From assembly GCA_023411715.1 (NCBI GenBank), contig JAEYOM010000064.1:1-12225 (forward strand): a stretch of 12,225 nt of DNA, read 5' to 3'. Both the position numbers and the translations under genes were made by a program. Under the pieces are notes generated by a model, which did no database searches, had not been told where the DNA came from, and worked only from the letters and a program-made list of their open reading frames with translations. Below are positions 1-5,851 of this stretch, in pieces. The stretch comes from Bacillota bacterium (GTDB lineage: Bacteria; Bacillota; Clostridia; Acetivibrionales; DTU013). Within the stretch, counting starts at the first letter, position 1. Each line of letters opens with the position of its first letter.

Positions 1-1562
1 CTATGGCTTTCATAAAAACAATCGTCTATTTCGGCGTCATCTTCCTCATTGTCATGTTCCTCAGTACTGTTTCCATATCCAAATATAAACTGATAGACCT
101 GATAAACGCCGACAAGCAGAACGAACGCCAGAAAATCAGGAGCCCTCTGCTTACAGCGGCGCTGTTCCTGCTCTCCATAGCATTCATTGGAACTGCCTAT
201 GCGTTGGTACTGAAGAATGGCATACAGCAGTTCGACACGATGCTGAAGATCGAGGTGACTATGGGTGCTATGGGCACATTCCTGTTTTTCGCATCGTTGT
301 CCGGTTTCTTCCTGAAGCTCGCGCAATTCAACGGAAAGGTATACTTCAAGGGCCTCAACATGTTCATCCTGCGGCAGATAAATTCGAGGATCAATACGGC
401 GCATATTTCAATGACATTCATATGCCTCATGCTTTTTTGCACGATCGGGATACTGTCAACGGCCCTTGGCGCCAATACTGCGCTGAACAACGGTTACAGG
501 TTCTGCGCCCCCTTCGACGCTACGTTTGCCGCCGCAGGAAAATTGGATATCGCCGCAGAGATGGCCAAGTACGGCTTCGATATAGGCAGCTATACGGAAA
601 AAACCGTATCATATGCGCTGTATCGCGATAAATCCGAAAAACTGACCAAAAAAACAATACTGGAAAAGGTAATAGACGAAATACCGGGAAATGCCCGCAC
701 GTTCTTTTTTAATCAGCCGATGCACCTTATAAGGCTCTCGGATTACAACAGGCTTATGGAGCTGCAGGGACTTAAGGGCGTCACTCTCACCGAAGGGCAG
801 GCAGCAGTTTATTCGGATTATGCCGCATACACACCCGAACTGATGACGGCTCTGAAGCATTACCTGAAAAAGGAATCCTCTATTGAAATCTCGGGCAGCA
901 CATACGGTCTGTACGACGGTTTGCTGACAAAAGGAATAGTCACAAGCGGTGCAAGCGGTATCATACTCGCTCTGGTCGTGCCGGACGATATGACTGAGGG
1001 GAACAAAATCGAAAAAAGCTATATTTCCTTTAACTGCAAGGGCGACGGTAAAAGCGTGCGCAAAAAGCTTGAGACGGATCTGTATGCGATGCAGGAGAAA
1101 TATAAGGATCAGAAGAACGGGATCATTGTACAGGTCGCTACATCAGATATTGTAAAAGCTCAAGCTGCGGGCTCCAAGGTCATCGTTTCCTTCATCGGCA
1201 TCTATCTGGGCATTATCTTCCTGATCACAAGCGCCGCCGTACTTGCACTGCAGCAGCTCTCAGAAGCGTCGGACAACAGGAAGCGCTACAATATACTGCA
1301 GAAGATCGGCGCCGACGACCGCCTTATAAACAAGGCGCTCATGAAGCAGATCGCCATCTACTTCACACTTCCGCTGGCGCTTGCCTGCATACACTCCATT
1401 GTCGGCATAAAGGTCGCGAATGACGTCATAACAGACGTCGGCAATATAGATGCCCTGGGCAATATCATCATAACTGCGGGCATGATCGCAGTCGTGTATG
1501 GCTCCTACTTCCTAGCCACCTATTTCAGCAGCAAGCAGATCGTACTGAAGGGCAGGATATAG
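1..1562 (+). CDS. BceB-like FtsX-family ABC transporter permease (5' end outside window)
   Basis: This is the C-terminal part of a membrane permease of the BceB/FtsX type, which in Firmicutes pairs with an ATPase for antimicrobial-peptide sensing or detoxification. About 519 codons are visible from an ATG at base 3, but that ATG falls just before a membrane segment and has no ribosome binding site in view, so the frame very probably starts upstream. Hydrophobic segments lie near residues 6-27, 48-68, 86-106, 135-155, 395-417, 450-470 and 485-508. A large hydrophilic domain of about 230 residues sits between the fourth and fifth. BceB proteins have ten segments with the big extracellular domain between TM7 and TM8, so TM4-TM10 are present and roughly 130-150 residues are missing. 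The partner ATPase should lie immediately upstream. The family is fairly sure; the substrate is unknown. Confidence 0.8.
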   Translation, partial: MAFIKTIVYFGVIFLIVMFLSTVSISKYKLIDLINADKQNERQKIRSPLLTAALFLLSIAFIGTAYALVLKNGIQQFDTMLKIEVTMGAMGTFLFFASLSGFFLKLAQFNGKVYFKGLNMFILRQINSRINTAHISMTFICLMLFCTIGILSTALGANTALNNGYRFCAPFDATFAAAGKLDIAAEMAKYGFDIGSYTEKTVSYALYRDKSEKLTKKTILEKVIDEIPGNARTFFFNQPMHLIRLSDYNRLMELQGLKGVTLTEGQAAVYSDYAAYTPELMTALKHYLKKESSIEISGSTYGLYDGLLTKGIVTSGASGIILALVVPDDMTEGNKIEKSYISFNCKGDGKSVRKKLETDLYAMQEKYKDQKNGIIVQVATSDIVKAQAAGSKVIVSFIGIYLGIIFLITSAAVLALQQLSEASDNRKRYNILQKIGADDRLINKALMKQIAIYFTLPLALACIHSIVGIKVANDVITDVGNIDALGNIIITAGMIAVVYGSYFLATYFSSKQIVLKGRI

Positions 1563-1680
1563 CTCGGTGAACAGATGGGCTGTATTCTACCCACTGCACT
1601 AAAGGGCGGGGTCTGGTCTGCTGTACCGGCGGCATACGGCCGGCAATACCCTGGATCGGACTATCGGATAATATGCGCGC

Positions 1681-2670
1681 TCACCGTTGTTTGTTGAAAA
1701 TACTGAATATATTTTCGTTTGCGATCTCCAGCCCGGTATGCGTACCGTGGCCGCTGTAAATGACCGAGCCATAAATATCGGAAAGCTTTACTGAAACTTC
1801 GGCGGTTATGCTTTCCGATATTTCGCCTTTCATTATCCCGTTTTTGGGCGCCTTTAGTATGCCCCCGGCGGTATGTACCGCGTCGATCTTCATTTCATTG
1901 TTTTTGTCCGAAAGCACTATTTCGAGATGCTTATTGCCGTACGACAACTTTTTTATTTTTGCCCCGGTATAGGTCGCAAACAGATTGAATTTTTCGCCTA
2001 GCCGGATAAATGAAATAAATCCGGGGAATGAGCTTCCCATCCAGGGGATCTTTGCCGCCGAAAACATCAGAGTGACGTCATCGGCTCCAAAATGATTCGA
2101 CTGAAGCCATACCCATGTCTCCGGGAATGAGCTGCCCCAATCCTTTTCAATATAGCCATAACCTCCGCTAAAGTTGAAATCCCTGCCGGCCATGTCAAGC
2201 CTGCCCGTTATTTCATGATGTATATTGACGACCCCATGCCTGCATTCCATAAACGGAATAAAGGTATACGGTCCCATTATCCCGGGGCGCAGAAGCGTTT
2301 TCGGGAAAGATATTATTTTACTGAAAGCAAGCCTGCCCTTCATAGACAGCTGTCTATCATTTATATTCAAACGTATTTCACTGCCAGAAAAATAATTACC
2401 GCCGATCCACACCTCAAAACGCTTTTTGCCGTATCTGAAGTCCGCTATATCATACCGTATGTAACTAACCCTGCACTCATCCGCGTCAAGTACCTGGATA
2501 AAGGCATGCTTTGCTTCTTTCCCGCCGCCGTACGAAACTCCGGGTATAACGGCAATCGCTTTTTTCATTTCTGCATCGATCAGCTTGTAATACCAGCCTT
2601 CAAAATAATTGCCTCGTTTATGGCTGCCCTGGTATATTTCAGGGTTGAATAGCCTTTTGAGTGAATACAT
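1681..2670 (-). CDS. Tocopherol-cyclase-family protein
   Basis: The protein resembles the tocopherol cyclase (VTE1-like) family. It has the N-terminal block NPEIYQG...YFEGWYYK, a long beta-rich middle, and the most characteristic block, GGYGYIEKDWGSSFPETWVW, about 150 residues later, followed by LQSNHF. Plant and cyanobacterial members close the chromanol ring of tocopherol. Anaerobic bacteria do not make tocopherol, so here the family name describes the fold, not the reaction. No signal peptide or membrane segment is visible. I place the start at the ATG at 2670 because MYSLKRLFNPEIYQG looks like a natural start for the family. The frame is open to a GTG at 2715 and an ATG at 2712, and none of these has a well-spaced ribosome binding site. 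The gene is convergent with the permease and divergent from the AIM24 gene, with overlapping promoters. Its substrate is unknown. Confidence 0.8.
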   Translation of the reverse strand: MYSLKRLFNPEIYQGSHKRGNYFEGWYYKLIDAEMKKAIAVIPGVSYGGGKEAKHAFIQVLDADECRVSYIRYDIADFRYGKKRFEVWIGGNYFSGSEIRLNINDRQLSMKGRLAFSKIISFPKTLLRPGIMGPYTFIPFMECRHGVVNIHHEITGRLDMAGRDFNFSGGYGYIEKDWGSSFPETWVWLQSNHFGADDVTLMFSAAKIPWMGSSFPGFISFIRLGEKFNLFATYTGAKIKKLSYGNKHLEIVLSDKNNEMKIDAVHTAGGILKAPKNGIMKGEISESITAEVSVKLSDIYGSVIYSGHGTHTGLEIANENIFSIFNKQR

Positions 2671-2753
2671 TTCAAGTATACCATGTCCCTTAATTAGTTG
2701 ATGAGCATGCATCACTGTTTACTATTGCCCCGTTAACAGCCCGATATACGGGG

Positions 2754-2782
2754 TGAGACAGAGGGACGGTTCTTTTGCTTCA
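2754..2782. repeat. REP-like palindromic element (single copy)
   Basis: The 29-bp stretch has imperfect inverted ends, TGAGACA at 2754-2760 and TGCTTCA at 2776-2782, around the core GAGGGACGGTTCTTT. From memory, near-identical sequences (TGAGACA...GAGGGACGGTTCT...TGTCTCA) are scattered through many clostridial and related genomes as short interspersed palindromes, often linked with IS200-like/REP-associated transposases. I cannot verify copy number from one window. It lies between two divergent genes, in the predicted 5' leader of the tocopherol-cyclase-family gene. Confidence 0.45.
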
Positions 2783-2795
2783 GTCAAAAAAACAC

Positions 2796-2824
2796 ATTAC
2801 AAATTATCCTAAATGAAATATAAT
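2796..2824 (+). promoter_or_regulatory. Sigma-A-type promoter of the AIM24 gene
   Basis: A perfect -10 box TATAAT (2819-2824) lies 17 bp downstream of ATTACA (2796-2801, 4 of 6 to TTGACA). Transcription would start near 2831, leaving a leader of about 45 nt that carries the GGGAGG ribosome binding site before the ATG at 2876. Confidence 0.6.
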
Positions 2825-2847
2825 ATGGATAGCTATAAAAACGTCAA
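2820..2847 (-). promoter_or_regulatory. Predicted minus-strand promoter of the tocopherol-cyclase-family gene
   Basis: On the minus strand TTGACG (complement of 2842-2847) is followed, after 16 bp, by TATTAT (complement of 2820-2825). Its -10 shares bases with the -10 of the plus-strand AIM24 promoter, so the two polymerases would compete for one site. The predicted leader to the start at 2670 is about 140 nt and includes the REP-like element. Confidence 0.45.
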
Positions 2848-2875
2848 CTAACTTTTATAATCGGGAGGTCGGAAT

Positions 2876-3844
2876 ATGAATTGTCCAAACTGCAATAATT
2901 CGTTCACGCCAGGGCAAAAATTCTGCAAGATATGCGGGACAAAACTTGAGGGCATAGATCCGGTACCGGTAAATACATACAATTCGCAGCAATCCGGCGG
3001 TTACTCCGCAAATTATGCGGCACCCGGCGGGAAAAGGATGCTGCACGCCGATGAAGTCGAATACAAGATCTATGGAGAGGACATTCAGTTTGTAGAGATA
3101 ATGCTCGACCCCGGTGAGACTATAATTGCCGAGGCGGGCGCCATGATGTACATGGACAGCGCGATCAGAATGGATACGATTTTCGGCGACGGTTCGGGCA
3201 AAGAAGGAAACGATCTGATGGGCAAACTGTTTTCTGCAGGCAAAAGGCTTTTAACAGGTGAAAGCCTGTTTATGACCGCTTTTACCAATACAGCTAATGT
3301 AAAGCGTTATGTTTCGTTTGCCGCACCCTATCCGGGCACTGTCGTACCGTTCGATCTCAGCGATTACGGCGGACTGCTGATATGCCAGAAGGACTCCTTC
3401 CTCTGCGCCGCAAGGGGCATCTCCGTGGGTATTGCATTCCAGAAAAAGATAGGCGTCGGCCTGTTCGGCGGCGAAGGCTTCATCATGCAGCGCCTCGAGG
3501 GGGACGGCCTGGCCTTCATGCATGCCGGCGGCACGATCATAAAGAAGGAGCTGCAGCCCGGTGAAACTCTCATGCTCGATACAGGCTGCCTTGTAGCCAT
3601 GTCTGGATCCGTCAACTACGACATCCGTTTCGCAGGCAACATAAAAACCACGCTGTTCGGCGGTGAAGGCCTGACACTTGCGACGCTGACGGGACCCGGT
3701 ACAGTTTGGCTCCAGTCGCTGCCCTTCTCGCGTCTGGCTGACAGGATATACGCGGCAGGCAAGGGCGTAAGCGCCAGAGGCCGCGAAGAAGGCAGTATCC
3801 TGGGCAATATCGGCATCGGCAACTTCTTCGGCGGTAATAGTTGA
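2876..3844 (+). CDS. AIM24/TIGR00266-family protein with N-terminal zinc ribbon
   Basis: The 322-residue protein has two parts. Residues 1-22 form a zinc-ribbon motif, CPNC...CKIC, with Cys3, Cys6, Cys17 and Cys20. After a flexible Gly/Ser/Asn-rich linker, residues from about 55 to 310 form the AIM24 domain of the TIGR00266 family. It contains EAGAMMYMDSAI, then GGEGFIMQRLEGDG and GGEGLTLATLTGPG, the two Gly-rich repeats typical of this beta-helical or TRAP-like fold. The bacterial family is widespread and has no firmly assigned biochemical function; yeast Aim24 is a mitochondrial inner-membrane protein. The start is fixed by GGGAGG 8 bp upstream of the ATG. No signal peptide is seen, so a cytosolic protein is likely. 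The gene stands alone, with its own promoter and a terminator about 65 bp past its stop. Family assignment is firm; function is unknown. Confidence 0.9.
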   Translation: MNCPNCNNSFTPGQKFCKICGTKLEGIDPVPVNTYNSQQSGGYSANYAAPGGKRMLHADEVEYKIYGEDIQFVEIMLDPGETIIAEAGAMMYMDSAIRMDTIFGDGSGKEGNDLMGKLFSAGKRLLTGESLFMTAFTNTANVKRYVSFAAPYPGTVVPFDLSDYGGLLICQKDSFLCAARGISVGIAFQKKIGVGLFGGEGFIMQRLEGDGLAFMHAGGTIIKKELQPGETLMLDTGCLVAMSGSVNYDIRFAGNIKTTLFGGEGLTLATLTGPGTVWLQSLPFSRLADRIYAAGKGVSARGREEGSILGNIGIGNFFGGNS

Positions 3845-3892
3845 TTGAAAAAGAGTAAAAGAAAGATTTCAGGACCAATCCTTTGATAATTC

Positions 3893-3906
3893 GGAACATT
3901 TGTTCG
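3893..3906 (-). promoter_or_regulatory. LexA (SOS) box candidate 1
   Basis: Read on the minus strand this is CGAACAAATGTTCC, which fits the Bacillus LexA/DinR consensus CGAACRNRYGTTYC at every position. It sits just before the terminator of the AIM24 gene and about 100 bp upstream of the small zinc-ribbon gene. A larger 17-bp copy (3894-3910) recurs in inverted orientation at 3968-3984. Confidence 0.6.
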
Positions 3907-3908
3907 GA

Positions 3909-3950
3909 ACAGGCCGGGAATAAAAAATCCCGGCCTGTATTATTTTTTCT
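3909..3950 (+). terminator. Rho-independent terminator after the AIM24 gene
   Basis: An 11-bp perfect GC-rich stem, ACAGGCCGGGA (3909-3919) with TCCCGGCCTGT (3928-3938), encloses an 8-nt A-rich loop and is followed by a T-rich tract ending TATTTTTTCT at 3950. It would end transcription of the AIM24 gene and insulate the next gene. Confidence 0.88.
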
Positions 3951-3958
3951 GCGAAGAA

Positions 3959-3985
3959 TATAATTAAGTTCCGAACACTTGTTCG
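3959..3985 (+). promoter_or_regulatory. -10 element overlapped downstream by LexA box candidate 2
   Basis: TATAAT (3959-3964) is followed after 7 bp by the dyad CGAACACTTGTTCG (3972-3985), a GAAC-N4-GTTC LexA-type site covering the expected transcription start. No good -35 is visible in the preceding terminator T-tract. The geometry fits LexA repression of the zinc-ribbon gene that starts at 4005. Confidence 0.6.
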
Positions 3986-4004
3986 AGAGAATGAGAGGGA
4001 TCTT

Positions 4005-4211
4005 ATGAAACTTATCATCACTGTAGGATGCGCCGCCTGCGGATTTTCCGATACATTCAGAGTCGACTCCGGTTTCGACTGTTCCGATATCGCATGCCCC
4101 AAATGCAGAAATGAAGACTGCCTTTCTATCACTTCCGTTACAGAGTCTGCCGGAGATAGCTTCAAAAAGCAGAATATACTGAAACGGCTCAGGATGATAC
4201 AGGATCTATAG
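4005..4211 (+). CDS. Small zinc-ribbon protein, possibly SOS-regulated
   Basis: This is a 68-residue protein that I do not recognise by name. It shows a CAAC knuckle (Cys9, Cys12) and a CPKC knuckle (Cys31, Cys34), with extra cysteines at 26 and 39, followed by a charged, helical-looking tail (FKKQNILKRLRMIQDL). This is the pattern of a rubredoxin-like or zinc-ribbon mini-protein that binds Zn and contacts nucleic acid or a protein partner. The ATG at 4005 has AGAGGG 6 bp upstream, which supports real translation. The gene is monocistronic, follows a strong terminator, and has a TATAAT with a LexA-type dyad directly upstream. A role in the DNA-damage response is therefore an inference from the promoter, not from the protein. 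It converges on the metallo-hydrolase gene with a gap of only 33 bp. Confidence 0.65.
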   Translation: MKLIITVGCAACGFSDTFRVDSGFDCSDIACPKCRNEDCLSITSVTESAGDSFKKQNILKRLRMIQDL

Positions 4212-4244
4212 GCTTTGACTTGCATGGCGCCGGTTCGTATAAGT

Positions 4245-4943
4245 CTAGTACGTGAAGGGCTCGCCGTGACCTGGATAAACTTTTTTGATGTCCATTATTT
4301 TCAACCTGCCTATACTTTTATCCAATGCATTGAAATCCTTTGCATTTAAAGCAGGCATAAGCTTGCCGCCGCATGTACAGGTATCGCCGGCAATAAGCGA
4401 ACCATCGGACAAAAGGATGCCTATAGAGCCGTCGGTATGACCGGGCAGATGAATAACATCAGCATCGAGCCCGAAATCGAGCAGGCTTGAGCCATCATCC
4501 AACAGTATATCGGGATCAAAGCTTTCAAAACTGCACAATTGTTTTGCTATCACCCTGCTGACAAGCTTTTTAACAAACAGGGACATTATCCTGTATTTTA
4601 GCGCCCTGAACCTGAAATTTTCCATCATTCTTTCCGAAGTCGGGATTTTAGCCATCTCAGCGTCTCCCGCGTGCATCGCGATCTTTGTTTTATACTTTTC
4701 TCTTATGTAAGCTGCATTGGCCGTGTGATCACTGTCCCCGTGTGTCAAAACGATAAGCTTCAGGTTTCCCGGCATGCAGCCGGCTTTTACCAGTTCGGCT
4801 TCAAGCTTTTCTCTCCTGTTGTTAACTTGTTTATCCATTGATAAATGACCACCGGTATCAAAAAGTATAAAGCCGTCGGCAGTTTTACAGAGATAGCTGT
4901 TGACGCCGCCAAGATCGATCCATGTAATTCCCTGATTCATCAT
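4245..4943 (-). CDS. MBL-fold (metallo-beta-lactamase superfamily) hydrolase
   Basis: The 232-residue protein has the metallo-beta-lactamase fold signatures. The metal motif is LTHGDSDH (His68, Asp70, Asp72, His73), followed by PGHTDGS (His169), IAGDTC (Asp187) and YPGHGEP (His226). The classic motif is HxHxDH; here the second His is replaced by Asp, a variant I believe occurs in a branch of Firmicute glyoxalase-II-like proteins. The substrate cannot be read from sequence: thioester, lactone or a xenobiotic are all possible. The frame starts with two ATGs (4943 and 4940). The first gives an ATGA overlap with the TetR stop; the second has the better distance (6 bp) from a strong AAGGGGG. The gene is co-transcribed with, and translationally coupled to, the TetR gene, so that regulator probably controls it. 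No signal peptide is seen. Confidence 0.88.
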   Translation of the reverse strand: MMNQGITWIDLGGVNSYLCKTADGFILFDTGGHLSMDKQVNNRREKLEAELVKAGCMPGNLKLIVLTHGDSDHTANAAYIREKYKTKIAMHAGDAEMAKIPTSERMMENFRFRALKYRIMSLFVKKLVSRVIAKQLCSFESFDPDILLDDGSSLLDFGLDADVIHLPGHTDGSIGILLSDGSLIAGDTCTCGGKLMPALNAKDFNALDKSIGRLKIMDIKKVYPGHGEPFTY

Positions 4944-5548
4944 AAACCCCCTTCATTCTTGTGATTACCGTGATAAGCGCCGTGGGATGCCATGTACGTT
5001 TTTAGATACAGCCCGTCAAATCTGTCCCTGTCGATACCGTAATATTTGATCCAGGAATCGGCAAAGCAAACATACGCGTAATTCGGCATGAAACTGGTGA
5101 AAAACTCCGCAACACGCCTTTCCTGCACGTCATACCCATCGCCCGGATTGAGCTTACGGTCCATCTCTATCAAGGCGTCAAGTACCTTGTATAAAACCGG
5201 CTGTTCCTTTGTCTTTTTGAGTGAGTCTATGAACATGATCCTGACGAGGTCCGCATTTTTCTGCCCGAATTCATAATATACGTTTTTCATTCGATCATTC
5301 AGTTCGCGGGCCTTATCCCGGTGTGTTTCTTCCTGCTTCGCCGTTATGATGCCCATATATTCGGCAATGAAGTTTTCGGTCAATACTTCCAATATCTCAT
5401 CCTTGCTCCTGAAATGGTAATAAATGAGCGATTTCGGGACTTTCGCCTCACGTGCGATCTCATCGATCCTCGATCCCTCGAAGCTTTTTTCGGCAAATAT
5501 TTTTACTGCGGCATTCAATATCCTTTCCCGTGCGTTTGGAATATTCAT
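4940..5548 (-). CDS. TetR/AcrR-family transcriptional regulator
   Basis: The 202-residue protein is of typical TetR length. The N-terminal helix-turn-helix is clear: RERILNAAVKIFAEKSFEGS, then IDEIAREAKVPKSLIYYHF at about residues 29-47, then the usual RSKDEILEVL. The remaining 140 residues are the variable ligand-binding and dimerisation domain, so the inducer cannot be guessed. The frame begins GTG-ATG; I choose the ATG (5548) because GGAGA lies 7 bp before it and only 3-4 bp before the GTG. It is the first gene of a two-gene operon with the MBL-fold hydrolase, overlapping it by ATGA. A perfect palindrome (5577-5590) just downstream of the predicted -10 suggests it represses its own operon. 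Confidence 0.92.
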   Translation of the reverse strand: MNIPNARERILNAAVKIFAEKSFEGSRIDEIAREAKVPKSLIYYHFRSKDEILEVLTENFIAEYMGIITAKQEETHRDKARELNDRMKNVYYEFGQKNADLVRIMFIDSLKKTKEQPVLYKVLDALIEMDRKLNPGDGYDVQERRVAEFFTSFMPNYAYVCFADSWIKYYGIDRDRFDGLYLKTYMASHGAYHGNHKNEGGL

Positions 5549-5576
5549 CACAATTCTCCAACTAAATGATTTTAGT

Positions 5577-5622
5577 ACTGAATGTTCAGTTTTATATTAA
5601 GGCTGTTCATGGAATTAGTCAA
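5577..5622 (-). promoter_or_regulatory. Promoter and palindromic operator of the TetR-hydrolase operon
   Basis: On the minus strand TTGACT (complement of 5617-5622) and TAATAT (complement of 5594-5599) are 17 bp apart. Immediately downstream, over the expected start of transcription, is the perfect dyad ACTGAA-TG-TTCAGT (5577-5590). A second small dyad, CTAAA-TGAT-TTTAG (5562-5575), follows. The arrangement is typical of TetR autorepression. Confidence 0.6.
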
Positions 5623-5651
5623 GAAAATTTTTCATTACTTGAACAGGAATA

Positions 5652-5686
5652 AAGGCTGACCATGGTTAAATACCACAATCAGCCTT
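5652..5686 (-). terminator. Hairpin, possible terminator of the dehydratase-lactonase unit
   Basis: AAGGCTGA (5652-5659) pairs with TCAGCCTT (5679-5686), and an inner TGGT (5663-5666) pairs with ACCA (5672-5675) across a symmetric 3/3 internal loop. On the minus strand the stem is followed by TTTATTCC, a short and imperfect U-tract, so termination may be weak. It separates the lactonase from the TetR promoter. Confidence 0.4.
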
Positions 5687-5702
5687 GATATCCATATCAT
5701 CT

Positions 5703-5801
5703 ATATCTGTTTTATCTGTCTTATCTACCTTATCTGCCTTATCTGCCTTATCTACCTTATCTACCTTATCTGCCTTATCTGTCTTATCTGTCTTATCTAT
5801 T
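5703..5801. repeat. 9-bp tandem repeat (minisatellite)
   Basis: Ten consecutive 9-bp units TTATCTRYC run from 5712 to 5801, with a degenerate eleventh (ATATCTGTT) at 5703-5711. Only positions 7-8 vary (AC, GC or GT); the last unit ends ATT. On the minus strand the units read GAT-AAG-(ACA/GCA/GTA), that is (Asp-Lys-Thr/Ala/Val)n, in the same frame as the lactonase upstream but cut off from it by three stop codons (TAA at 5852-5854, a TAG, and TAA at 5801-5803). No start codon lies directly before the tract, so I do not call it a gene. It fills most of the 303-bp gap between the TetR and lactonase genes. Confidence 0.9.
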
Positions 5802-5851
5802 TATTGCCTCATCCAGCAGATCTAATCTATTTTACCGGCCCTCCGCACGCT

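Noticed and set aside
1563..1680. Terminator between the permease and tocopherol-cyclase-family genes
   Set aside because: Only a short CCGGC/GCCGG pairing near 1627-1645 is seen, with no T-tract on either strand; nothing else could be supported in this 118-bp gap.
2215..2652. Plus-strand open frame of 145 codons opposite the tocopherol-cyclase-family gene
   Set aside because: No ribosome binding site and no recognisable motif; the opposite strand encodes conserved family blocks.
5703..5801. CRISPR array
   Set aside because: The units are 9 bp head to tail with no spacers.
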